A stretch of 64,000 nucleotides of DNA from Pycnococcus provasolii (taxonomy: Eukaryota; Chlorophyta; Pseudoscourfieldiophyceae; Pseudoscourfieldiales). This document shows, one piece after another, positions 10,261 to 18,432 of this stretch. The position numbers were made by a program, and so were the translations under genes. Under the pieces are notes generated by a model, which searched no databases, was not told the DNA's origin, and saw only the letters and a list, made by a program, of their open reading frames with translations. Location: assembly GCA_049487715.1 (NCBI GenBank), contig CP150559.1, forward strand, positions 248,001 to 312,000. Reading direction: 5' to 3'. Numbering within the stretch: position 1 is the stretch's first letter; each line of letters starts with the position of its first letter.

Positions 10261-12843
10261 ATGCCCACCCAACTGAAAGACGCGCTGGTAGACGACAGGT
10301 TTCGAAACGCACTCACCGCTCGCGCGTTGACCGCGGCAATGAAGAGAGCGACGGGCATCGCCGCGTCCAGACTCTTTATTGTGCCCGAAAAGCTTGACAG
10401 CGGAATGCGCGAGCTCGTGCGAGGGAAGAACGCTAGGCACCTAAGAAAGCACGCGCTCGTGCTGCAGTGGAGACTCAGGAACGCAAGCCTGAGGCACGCA
10501 CCGGAGGACCTGCGCAGGGACAGGAGAACGCGCGTGAAAGGCGTGGACAGCGCCCTGGAGAAGGCAAAAGGGGCAGCCCCGCTGGGACCGTCGGCAGGCA
10601 GACGAGGAGGAAGCAAGGTGAGCGCGATGGACGTGGCTCGGTACGTTGGCGACCCTGACGGACCTGTCGCAGAGGCTTTGCGCGAATACGCCATCAAGCC
10701 ACGTGCAAGGAACGTATCGTCGATGGACGTGCGGCGAGCGGCGTCTGCCGCGGGCGCCGATGAGGCGTACGGTTACTCCGAGTCCGTCGCGTACGCTGCT
10801 GTGCGCACGCCGGTGGCCGCGGCGGCGCTCGCGCGCGTGTTCCGCTCGATCGTCGATGCGCACCCTCGCGCACAGCCTTGCAGCATGGTTGACTTTGGTG
10901 CCGGACACCTGCCGAGCTACTACGCCGCAAAGCACGTCTTCGGCGAGGGATCCATCAGCAAGCGCGTTCTGGCCATCGAACCAAGCCGTGCGATGCGTCA
11001 GGATGCCAAATTCATGCTTGGCGTGCGGCCAGGGAACCCAAAGCAGAATTCGCCGGCGCACCGTGACGGCATATTCGGCGAGCGTGGCGTGCGCTTTCGC
11101 GAGAACGACGACATGGACAAGGACGACGGCAGCAATGACCACGATCGTGGGTACGACACGCGCAGTGTGCGCGCTCGCCTCAACGACGAATTCGATCAAT
11201 TCGAGTACCCCACGGGCGTGTCATTCATACCGACGCTTCCGCCACCAAGCAGGATGCGGCGAACCACAGCGCCCTTCGAGCTAGCTGTGGCGAGCTATAG
11301 CCTCGGCGAACTTGAGGATGACTACGAACGCGACCGCGTCGTGCGGCAGCTTGCTGGCATGCTATGCCCTGAGCGTGGAGGTTACCTTGTCGTGGTGGAG
11401 CCGGGAACGCCCCGAGGATCTGCAGTGGTACGCCGTGCACGCCGCGTCGCCCTCGATCACATCTCCTCGCTGACAACAAAGCTCGAAAGTCTGGATGATG
11501 GCAGCGGGGAACTTGTAGCCATTCGCGCGGAGCAGCTTGGCCTTGGCAAGAAAAGTACGTCAAATCTTATCGCCAAGGCGAACGAACCCGTGCACGAGCT
11601 GTCGCCCGAGGCAAGCCATGCCCTCAGAAGCGCATTCACGGAACTTGCCGAGCATGCACGTGCGACTCCACCCGAGATGAAGCGCGGCGCCGGCGCCGAA
11701 GGTGGCGGCTTTCCCAATTACCCGCGCACGGCGCCAATTGGTGCCACGGTCATTGCACCTTGCTTTCACGCCGGCGCTTGCCCATACGGCGATGCCATCG
11801 ACGAGAGTACGGACGAGGCATCGCGACGGAAGACTGGCTGGTGCCACTTCGCTCAGCGCGTACGCCGCCCGCAACTTCTTCGAGAACTGAAGAGCCATGT
11901 GCCAAGGACTGCGTCATTCAAGTTGCGTACGCGAGATCTGCAGCTGCGCGAAGCTCGTGGCCACGGCAGTGCAGCTGGATTCGGCTCGGGCCCATTCGGC
12001 GGCGCACCGCGCGATCTGGTAGACTTTCGCGGCGAAAAGCGACTGGCGCGCGACTATCAGGACGAAAAGTTTAGCTACATTGTCATCTACCGCAAGCCTG
12101 TTGCAGGCGTCACGGCGAGTATGGGAGTAACGGTCGCGAATGAGGAGCTGCTCAAGGTGGCGCATCTAGACGCGGCAAAGGCTGCCGGACACTTTGACGC
12201 ACATCTGCAACGCGAACACCTTTTGGGTGAGGGTGAGGGCGAGGCTGAAAGCGTGGCGAATACTGTGGTAACGGAGCAGCAGCCCGAGACTACTGCGATG
12301 GCATCGCAGACAGATCCAGATGTGGTGGTCGCCGCATACAAGTCCATCAAGTATGACTACGAGGAGAGCCGCGCGAAAGACACGCCCATTTTCGAAGAGG
12401 AAACCACCCAGGATATGCTCGATCGCACGCTCACAGAGATGGGATTTGGACAGCGAACTCTCTTCGACGCGCACGCCGCGGTTTTGGATTCGGTTCAGAA
12501 TGCTGATCGAAAGGGCAGTCGTGAGTGGGGCCGCCTCGTGCGTCCTCCGCTTAAACGCAAACGGCACGTCATCGTAGACGTGTGTCGTCCCGGTGAGGCT
12601 ACGGATGCCGACTTTCTCACTCAGCAGGTATGGCTCGCCGCACGTAAGAAACGTGACGACATCGAGTCTCAAGCGGCACGTTACGTCCCTCCTGGTATAA
12701 TTGAAAGGACGATTATTTCGCGTGGCAAACAAGGTCCTTTGGTCTACAAATGGAGTCGCAAGCTGAAGTGGGGTGACGCGTTTCCCACAGGCGTATTCAA
12801 ATTCGCACAGGGTATCCAAGATGACCTCTTGAAGAGCCTGTAA
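10261..12843 (+). CDS. Rsm22/METTL17-like mitochondrial ribosome assembly methyltransferase-fold protein
   Basis: Rsm22/METTL17 proteins bind the mitochondrial small ribosomal subunit and use a SAM-methyltransferase fold plus an iron-sulfur cluster during assembly. Visible here are AYAAVRTPVAAAALARVF and MVDFGAGHLPSYYAA (motif I region), YSLGELEDDYERDRVV, GGYLVVVEPGTPRG, the cysteine block APCFHAGACPYG ... WCHFAQRVRR (probable cluster ligands), and FSYIVIYRKP. ATG 10261 gives 860 residues; the frame stays open upstream to about 10105 without an ATG, so a 5' exon or non-ATG start is possible. An acidic insertion (around 11100-11170) and a ~190-residue C-terminal extension beyond the usual fold (about 12320-12843) are extra; I do not recognise a domain in the extension. 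Confidence 0.8.
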   Translation: MPTQLKDALVDDRFRNALTARALTAAMKRATGIAASRLFIVPEKLDSGMRELVRGKNARHLRKHALVLQWRLRNASLRHAPEDLRRDRRTRVKGVDSALEKAKGAAPLGPSAGRRGGSKVSAMDVARYVGDPDGPVAEALREYAIKPRARNVSSMDVRRAASAAGADEAYGYSESVAYAAVRTPVAAAALARVFRSIVDAHPRAQPCSMVDFGAGHLPSYYAAKHVFGEGSISKRVLAIEPSRAMRQDAKFMLGVRPGNPKQNSPAHRDGIFGERGVRFRENDDMDKDDGSNDHDRGYDTRSVRARLNDEFDQFEYPTGVSFIPTLPPPSRMRRTTAPFELAVASYSLGELEDDYERDRVVRQLAGMLCPERGGYLVVVEPGTPRGSAVVRRARRVALDHISSLTTKLESLDDGSGELVAIRAEQLGLGKKSTSNLIAKANEPVHELSPEASHALRSAFTELAEHARATPPEMKRGAGAEGGGFPNYPRTAPIGATVIAPCFHAGACPYGDAIDESTDEASRRKTGWCHFAQRVRRPQLLRELKSHVPRTASFKLRTRDLQLREARGHGSAAGFGSGPFGGAPRDLVDFRGEKRLARDYQDEKFSYIVIYRKPVAGVTASMGVTVANEELLKVAHLDAAKAAGHFDAHLQREHLLGEGEGEAESVANTVVTEQQPETTAMASQTDPDVVVAAYKSIKYDYEESRAKDTPIFEEETTQDMLDRTLTEMGFGQRTLFDAHAAVLDSVQNADRKGSREWGRLVRPPLKRKRHVIVDVCRPGEATDADFLTQQVWLAARKKRDDIESQAARYVPPGIIERTIISRGKQGPLVYKWSRKLKWGDAFPTGVFKFAQGIQDDLLKSL

Positions 12844-13179
12844 TAATGTATGTGACTAGCTATTATTTTGTACATCGCTGGTCATGCATGCCTGGGCATG
12901 ATGTTATATATGCATCACCCAAACCCGAATAATCAGACGTCCCATCATCGGTGCCCTGCTAATCCTTTTGTTTCGACTTCTGGTACTTCCTAAGTACTAA
13001 TTTGGGAAACCGGTATCCCCATCCGTACTTTAAAGGCCCTTGATGTTCTTCTTATCCAATTTTCTTCCCTGGAACCTGGTTTTTGGAGGTTTCCGTCACC
13101 CCGCGGGTCCCGCCGTCGCCTCAAAAGCCTCGCAGCCTCATTCTCATTCTCAGCCTCCGCCTCCGTGTTCGAACACAGT
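12844..13179. other. Short intergenic region before the IF-3 gene
   Basis: These ~335 bases lie between two co-directional genes. They hold the 3' UTR of the Rsm22-like gene and the promoter of the IF-3 gene. A short palindrome-rich stretch (CATGCATG, TATATATGCAT) lies near 12884-12916. I see no small gene. Confidence 0.4.
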
Positions 13180-14430
13180 ATGATGCGAGTGAGCGGCGGA
13201 CGAGGGCACGGCTCTTCTTTAGGCCAGCATCCTCGCAGAACAGGTGGTGGTGGTCGCGGTGGTGGTGGTGGTGGTCGCGGTTGCGGCGGCGCTTATGGTG
13301 CACGGGGGGTCAGTAGTAGTGTTGCCACTTCACAGGGACCTCATCATAACACTGCGCCTTGTCAGCGCCTTGTCGTAGGCGTAGGATTCCACCCCGCGTT
13401 GCTCTACCCTTCTCGAAGGGACCGCATCAACAACAATGTGATGATTGCTGCGTCAACTTCAACTTCAACTTCAACGACAATAACAACACGTGCCGTGTCG
13501 ACGTCTTGTGCGGTTGCGTCAGTCAGTGCCGTCGTTCCAGCTATCGCGCCGCGGGCGTGGACGTCCATTGATGAGAATAGGAGTTGCACGGCACAAGACC
13601 GTCGCAACGTCACATGCGCCGCTCGTGGTGGACGCGGACGAGGAGGAGGACGCGGACGAGGACGTGGGCGAGGAGGAGGACGCGGACGAGGAGGGGGAAG
13701 AGGGCGTGGTCGTGGATATCGACAGCTTGACTTGGAACCGGACGACATGATCAACGACTACATCAGATTCCCCGAAGTGCGCTTGCTCGACGCGGACAAG
13801 GGACAGCTGGGTATCGTCAGCAGCAACACGGCACGAGACATGGCTGAGGAGGCTGGTCTCGACCTCGTGTGCGTCAGCCCGAATGCGGACCCGCCAGTGT
13901 GCCAAATCATGGACTATGGCAAGCTCAAGTTTCAGCGCGCCAAGGGCGCGAAAGAGCAGCGCAAGAAGCAGCGCGAGTCAGCGGTGGACCTGAAGGAGCT
14001 CAAGCTGCGCCCGAATATCGCGGAGCACGATTATCAAGTACGCCTGCGAAGTGCCATCAAGTTTCTCAAGGCTGGCGACAAGGTTCGCATTGTATGCCAA
14101 TTTCGCGGCCGCGAGTTGGACTTCAAGGAGAATGGCACGAGGCTGTTTGATCGGATGCTAGAGGAGCTCGAGGAGGATTCGTACAAAATTGATATGGCAG
14201 CGAAGATGGTTGGCAACCAGATGGCGATGGTGCTGTCACCAACCTTTGAGAAGGGCTCGTTGAAAAGCGACGAAGGCGGCGGCAAACCGAGCAAATACAA
14301 GCAAAAGAAGGCGGCGACGGAGGCTGGTGATGAGGAGGAGGACGAGGAGGAGGCGGCTGAGGACGACGAGGAGGACGAGGAGGCGGCTGAGGAGGAGGAG
14401 GCGGCGGCTGAGAAGGAAGTTAACGTGTAA
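13180..14430 (+). CDS. infC: Organellar (probably plastid) translation initiation factor IF-3 with RG-rich linker and acidic tail
   Basis: IF-3 keeps the small ribosomal subunit free and checks start-codon pairing. ATG 13180 gives 416 residues. The first ~145 residues are Ser/Thr/Val/Arg-rich like a transit peptide, then an arginine-glycine tract (13630-13715) leads into the IF-3 core. The N-domain reads FPEVRLLDADKGQLGIVSS and PVCQIMDYGKLKFQ; the C-domain reads KELKLRPNIAEHDYQVRLR, FLKAGDKVRIVCQFRGREL and MVLSP. The bacterial protein is ~180 residues, so both extensions are additions; long head and tail extensions are known for Euglena chloroplast IF-3. The tail (14320-14420) is Glu/Asp/Ala-rich. 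The gene ends 84 bases from the convergent GTPase stop. Confidence 0.9.
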   Translation: MMRVSGGRGHGSSLGQHPRRTGGGGRGGGGGGRGCGGAYGARGVSSSVATSQGPHHNTAPCQRLVVGVGFHPALLYPSRRDRINNNVMIAASTSTSTSTTITTRAVSTSCAVASVSAVVPAIAPRAWTSIDENRSCTAQDRRNVTCAARGGRGRGGGRGRGRGRGGGRGRGGGRGRGRGYRQLDLEPDDMINDYIRFPEVRLLDADKGQLGIVSSNTARDMAEEAGLDLVCVSPNADPPVCQIMDYGKLKFQRAKGAKEQRKKQRESAVDLKELKLRPNIAEHDYQVRLRSAIKFLKAGDKVRIVCQFRGRELDFKENGTRLFDRMLEELEEDSYKIDMAAKMVGNQMAMVLSPTFEKGSLKSDEGGGKPSKYKQKKAATEAGDEEEDEEEAAEDDEEDEEAAEEEEAAAEKEVNV

Positions 14431-14514
14431 GCCCACCACCACCACCACCTTTTTTTCTCCCTTCTTTTTTTTAGGGAATGTGTCGAGAGGATACATGAAA
14501 TTTACAACAAATCT

Positions 14515-16677
14515 TTAGTCTAGGGTGAGGTCCACGACGACGGGCTCCGATGTTTTTGGCAGTGACGTGAGATCATCGCCGGTGAGGTCAACCGTCTCGA
14601 CGCGTGTGCCAATTGCACTGCTATCGATGCGCGGCTTCTTGCTCGATGGTGGTGACAGTGCATTGCCTAAGACAGTGCTGTTTCGGTTCTTTTTAAATGC
14701 AAGTAAGGCATTCGCGGCTCGCTGATTCTTTTTCAAGTGCCGCTCCATCATCGTGGGTACCCTCTGGTTCGAAGACTTGCGTGCGGGCCATGGCTTCTTT
14801 GATGACGATGCCCCCCCGCCACCTGCACTTGATTTCTCCACACCACCTTCTGCATAGTCCTCCTCGTCTTGCATTCTCTTCGCTGCGAGTGCCTGAGCAC
14901 CGAGCAAAAGATTTCCCATTGTGAGAGATGCTGGGGAGAGGCGCATGATACTGAGCGCTTCTCGCACATTCTCCGACAAATGCGTGAGGCTCATGCGGCG
15001 TAATGCTGAGCGTTTCCGCCAAGCGTTTCGGATCCTCTTCGTTGTATCGACGAGCCAACTTTGTAGCATCGGCACCTGTGTCTCCTCCAGCTCGGCGAAA
15101 ACATGCTCGCCATCTTGCACAGCATCGCGAAGACCGGAAAGGCGTTGGTAGTCGACCGCACTGACAGTGAAGCACTCGAGCGGCCATGTCTTGTCCCCAG
15201 ATGCGTCTACATTACCTCCTGTCGCGATCCTGCTGCTTTCTCGAAATGACTTTAGCGCGCGCGTTTTCACAAAGTCGTTGCGTGCCAGGGCGCATTGGCG
15301 TGCGCGCTCAGCAGCCGAGAGATTGTCATCCAGCTTCAGGCGCAGATTGTCCACAACCTCTTCGACATTGAGAACGTCCGTCTGGGTGAAGCACAAAGCG
15401 AGGCTTCCCCTCGGCACCTCCTCGCACAAGTCGGCTCCGGCAAGCAGTCGCTTCACGTCTGCGTTGAGCCACTTCGCGACGTGAGCATCGTCGACACCTC
15501 GTCGACAGTTGGACGCAAGCAGTACAGAGTCGGCGCGCGCGAGATGGCCCTTCACGACCTCGCTTCTCGCAGCATTGCCATCACCAATTCCCGGCGTATC
15601 GAGGAGGCGCACGCCACATGCGAGCGACATCCACGGTCCCAGAACCTCCACGCGCGAGACGAGCGGCCACATTGCCCCATTCGCCGCATCCGTGGGACTA
15701 TCGACGTATTCAAGCACCTTTAACCGGCACTCTTCAGCCGTCCAAGCCTGCACGACGAAGCGGCGGCTCAAGGCTTTGCGCACGCGATCCGTCGCCTCGC
15801 GCACGCGCGTGGATCCAACACTAGATTGGAATTCGGAATTCAAATGCAATGCATCTTCCAATGCCTCGCCAAGCTCTGTTGGCTCGAGGACAGTGCCATA
15901 GACTGACCGCACTTTATCCCACGCCTCCTTGGTGGCGCTCGATGCAGAAGCTGCGGGCGGCAGGATGGAGTTGTCTGCTTGGCTGCGCTTGAGACTGCCG
16001 AGCAAAGTTTCGCACTCGCTTTTCCAAGTCTCCTTTGAGATGGTTTCGACGGTGCACACGTATGGTGCCTTTTCTGCTGCTCTTCCCCACGCGACGGCAG
16101 CTGCCGCGTCTTCAGCCCATTTGTCGTTGAAGCCTAACTCGACCGCGCTTGCAGTGCATGCGCGTGCGCCAGACGTTGGAAGGACGCTGCGCTCAAGCAG
16201 CAGGGCGTTGAAGAGCGACGACTTGCCCGCGCCTGTCGCACCCAAAATACCGACGACAACGTCGCCGGTGCCGTCGTTCACGTATCCACCGCGAAGCTGC
16301 GTCAGTACGGAGACTTGGCACAACAAGCGGCTGACGTTTGGTTCCGTGCTTAAGCTTAAAATCTCAGTCACGCCGCTCGCATCGTCGAGAGTCCAAACAG
16401 CAAAAAGAATGCCTTCAACTTTCCTGATTATTGAGGCTACCGAATCAGCAACATTTTCGTCTTGGAGCTTTCGCGCTTCAGCGATCGCGCACTCGTTGGT
16501 CTCAGAGCACATAGCGCGCAAGCGTCCTTGCGTCGTCTTCGCCGCCCTCACGAGCGACCACACTCTCAAAGCCACAAGTTTATTTTCGACACGAGGCAGA
16601 AGTGCAAGCAGGTGTTGTGGCGAGGCTGTGGCCAGCGACGAGGCGCAGAGTTCTTCGTCGGAGGCTAGTGCGAGCAT
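14515..16677 (-). CDS. SLIP-GC (NUGGC)-like dynamin-type GTPase, smaller paralogue
   Basis: From ATG 16677 the product is 720 residues. It has a P-loop GATGAGKS (residues ~146-153) followed by SLFNALL, the G3 motif LLDTPGIGDG, and a G4-like TQTD. The context WPLVSRVEVLGPW before G3 and ADSVLLASNCRRGVDDAHVAKWL after it match nuclear GTPase SLIP-GC, and the same layout recurs in the neighbouring gene 18433-22404. C-terminal to the GTPase are helical segments, then a basic low-complexity region (KKPWPARKSSNQR, SSKKPRIDSS) likely to act as a nuclear localisation signal. The end has two SUMO-interacting-type motifs, VDLTGDD and VVVDLTLD, the latter at the C-terminus. The vertebrate relative is nuclear and linked to genome maintenance; the role here is unknown. 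The frame is open upstream to 16788 without an ATG. Confidence 0.8.
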   Translation of the reverse strand: MLALASDEELCASSLATASPQHLLALLPRVENKLVALRVWSLVRAAKTTQGRLRAMCSETNECAIAEARKLQDENVADSVASIIRKVEGILFAVWTLDDASGVTEILSLSTEPNVSRLLCQVSVLTQLRGGYVNDGTGDVVVGILGATGAGKSSLFNALLLERSVLPTSGARACTASAVELGFNDKWAEDAAAAVAWGRAAEKAPYVCTVETISKETWKSECETLLGSLKRSQADNSILPPAASASSATKEAWDKVRSVYGTVLEPTELGEALEDALHLNSEFQSSVGSTRVREATDRVRKALSRRFVVQAWTAEECRLKVLEYVDSPTDAANGAMWPLVSRVEVLGPWMSLACGVRLLDTPGIGDGNAARSEVVKGHLARADSVLLASNCRRGVDDAHVAKWLNADVKRLLAGADLCEEVPRGSLALCFTQTDVLNVEEVVDNLRLKLDDNLSAAERARQCALARNDFVKTRALKSFRESSRIATGGNVDASGDKTWPLECFTVSAVDYQRLSGLRDAVQDGEHVFAELEETQVPMLQSWLVDTTKRIRNAWRKRSALRRMSLTHLSENVREALSIMRLSPASLTMGNLLLGAQALAAKRMQDEEDYAEGGVEKSSAGGGGASSSKKPWPARKSSNQRVPTMMERHLKKNQRAANALLAFKKNRNSTVLGNALSPPSSKKPRIDSSAIGTRVETVDLTGDDLTSLPKTSEPVVVDLTLD

Positions 16678-17182
16678 GGAGTTAATTTGAGATGTGTTAA
16701 GAGGTTCTTGCTGGTTCCTTGTACAATGTGAATCTTTGGTTCTTGAAACGTTGTTGTTGACGACCAAGTTCCTACCACCACCTGACAAGTTGCTGACACC
16801 CTCCCTCTCTTGAATAATAAGTCGACGAAGACGCCGTTGATGTCAGCGTGGGAGAGACAACATTCGTGAACATGGCTGGGCATGCCAGGAAGTGCAAGCC
16901 ATCATGACTGACTGACTACAAGACGGACGGAGAGCAACAAGCTTTGCGAGGCTCAAGAGTGAAAGACGCGCAGAACAATGATGGTTTTTTTAGGATGTGT
17001 TTGAAAATCGAGCGACACGTGGGAACAATCCGGCCAGTACAGTACGCCTCTGAATTCTTCGAGAGGGCCTTGCTTTGAGAGTTCGTTGGGTCGGCTGGTT
17101 CTTGCCGGCCTGGCCACTCTGGCCAGAGAAATCCCGGGACCCTTCTGGCGTCCGGGACCCGTCGTAGTGTACTGTATTCTTG

Positions 17183-17347
17183 CCCACCTTCATGAACTTA
17201 AAAAAACACCGGCCGGCCGCGAACTTGCAAGCTCTTGACCACCTTCATGAACTTAAAAAAACACCGGCCGGCCGCGAACTTGCAAGCTCTTGCCCACCTT
17301 CATGAACTCACAAAAACACCGGCCGGCCGCGAACTTGCAAGCTCTTG
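17183..17347. repeat. 55-bp minisatellite, three left copies
   Basis: The landmark CATGAACT recurs at 17191, 17246 and 17301, a 55-base period. Each unit has an A-run, then CACCGGCCGGCCGCGAAC, then TTGCAAGCTCTTG. The third copy differs by a few bases. The array resumes after the inserted element at 18084. Confidence 0.85.
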
Positions 17348-17351
17348 ACCA
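17342..17351. repeat. Left target-site duplication CTCTTGACCA
   Basis: CTCTTGACCA lies directly outside the left TIR and is repeated exactly outside the right TIR at 18084-18093. Ten bases suits Mutator-like elements (8-11). The sequence belongs to the minisatellite unit, so an uninterrupted unit can be compared in neighbouring copies. Confidence 0.8.
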
Positions 17352-18083
17352 GAGTTTTCGCCTGAAGTGGACCAAAAATGCCGAATTTCGCCTGAAGTGG
17401 ACCGTTAGCTAACCCTATCCCTAACCCTAACCCTAATCCCTAACCCTACACCCTAATCCCTAACTCTACACCCACGACTTCTTTGACCAACATGCCGATA
17501 CCATGGCGTCGTCGCCGGCGGTACCGGCACCCGTAGTAGCGCAGTCTGTGTCGTATGGCTGGCTTATGCCTTGTTGGTAAGACTCATGTAAGCTCCATGT
17601 AACAACATCTTCGAACATGAAACCTACATGGAGGGGGGATGCGACCTTAAGGGAGAGTGGGTTGACCTTAAGGTTATAGGACAAGAGGTTGTTCATGATG
17701 TTACAAGATCAACTTACATGAGGTCAACCAGTCCCCCACCTGTCAGCCTGTGAGCCTGCCCACCAGCCATACACCTCAGACTTCCCCACTACGCGCGCCA
17801 CCACCGCCGGCGACGACGCCATGGCGCCGGGATGTTGTCCCCAACCAACCTGACCGGGGATTGGTCGACAGAATTGGTCGGGGGACTAATTTTCCCCAAT
17901 TTTGGCCGCAACCCCCCCTTTTTTGGGGGGGATTAGCTCCCAGTCGGCCACTGCCTGTCCTGTCCGTTCAGAGGGATGGTTAGGGCTAGGGTTAGGGATT
18001 AGGGTTAGGGTTAGGGATAGGGTTAGCTAACGGTCCACTTCAGGCGAAATTCGGCATTTTTGGTCCACTTCAGGCGAAAACTC
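17352..18083. mobile_element. 732-bp non-autonomous TIR element (Mutator-like) with telomere-like repeats in the TIRs
   Basis: The two ends (17352-17448 and 17987-18083) are a perfect 97-bp inverted repeat by eye, starting GAGTTTTCGCC. Within the TIR the sequence TTTCGCCTGAAGTGGACC appears twice, followed by several CCCTAA-type repeats. Inside the TIRs the inverted symmetry continues imperfectly: CCATGGCGTCGTCGCCGGCG near 17500 is matched in reverse near 17820, and weaker matches reach the middle (~17700), so the whole element is a foldback. It is flanked by the 10-bp duplication CTCTTGACCA. No transposase frame is present, so it would need a trans-acting enzyme. The Mutator-like assignment rests on TIR length and duplication size only. 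Confidence 0.8.
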
Positions 18084-18215
18084 CTCTTGACCACCTTCAT
18101 GAACTTTTTTTTAAAAAAAAAACACCGGCCGGCCGCGAACTTGCAAGTTCTTGACCACCTTCATGAACTTACAAAAACACCGGCCGCGAACTTGCATTCT
18201 TGCAATTTGCATTGG
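18084..18215. repeat. Right copies of the 55-bp minisatellite, beginning with the right target duplication
   Basis: CTCTTGACCA (18084-18093) starts the resumed array. CATGAACT recurs at 18098 and 18162; the first unit is lengthened by a T8/A10 run at 18105-18122. The second copy has lost one GGCCGGCC half. Together with 17183-17347 this shows that the element inserted within an existing tandem array. Confidence 0.75.
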
Positions 18216-18432
18216 TCTTGCAAGCTCTTGCCTGAGAGTGACCGGACGCCCGGACGGTGACTGGGAATCCACCGGATGATCGGGGAGGCAAGGTCTCGAG
18301 AGACTCTGGCCTGGCCTCGTTTTGTTTCGCGCGCAAGAAGCCTTGTCCCTGTCATTTATTTATTTGTCCCGCATTGCGGATTTGTCCCCAATCAAATATT
18401 TGGTTTCCGTAGGCTACATACACTACATACAC

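Larger units (their letters stand above)
16678..17351. other. Intergenic region upstream of the smaller GTPase gene
   Basis: This is the left half of the divergent region between the two GTPase genes. It holds the promoter of the minus-strand gene and then the left copies of the 55-bp minisatellite. No gene is supported: the open frames are short and unconvincing. Confidence 0.5.

Noticed and set aside
17466-17696. 76-residue minus-strand frame inside the TIR element
   Set aside because: It is short, lies in the foldback interior, and has no transposase motif.
17400-18030. A real chromosome end or telomere fusion
   Set aside because: Sequence continues into genes on both sides, the repeats are few, and their orientation (C-strand first, G-strand last) is opposite to a head-to-head fusion. 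The TIR and target duplication explain it better.
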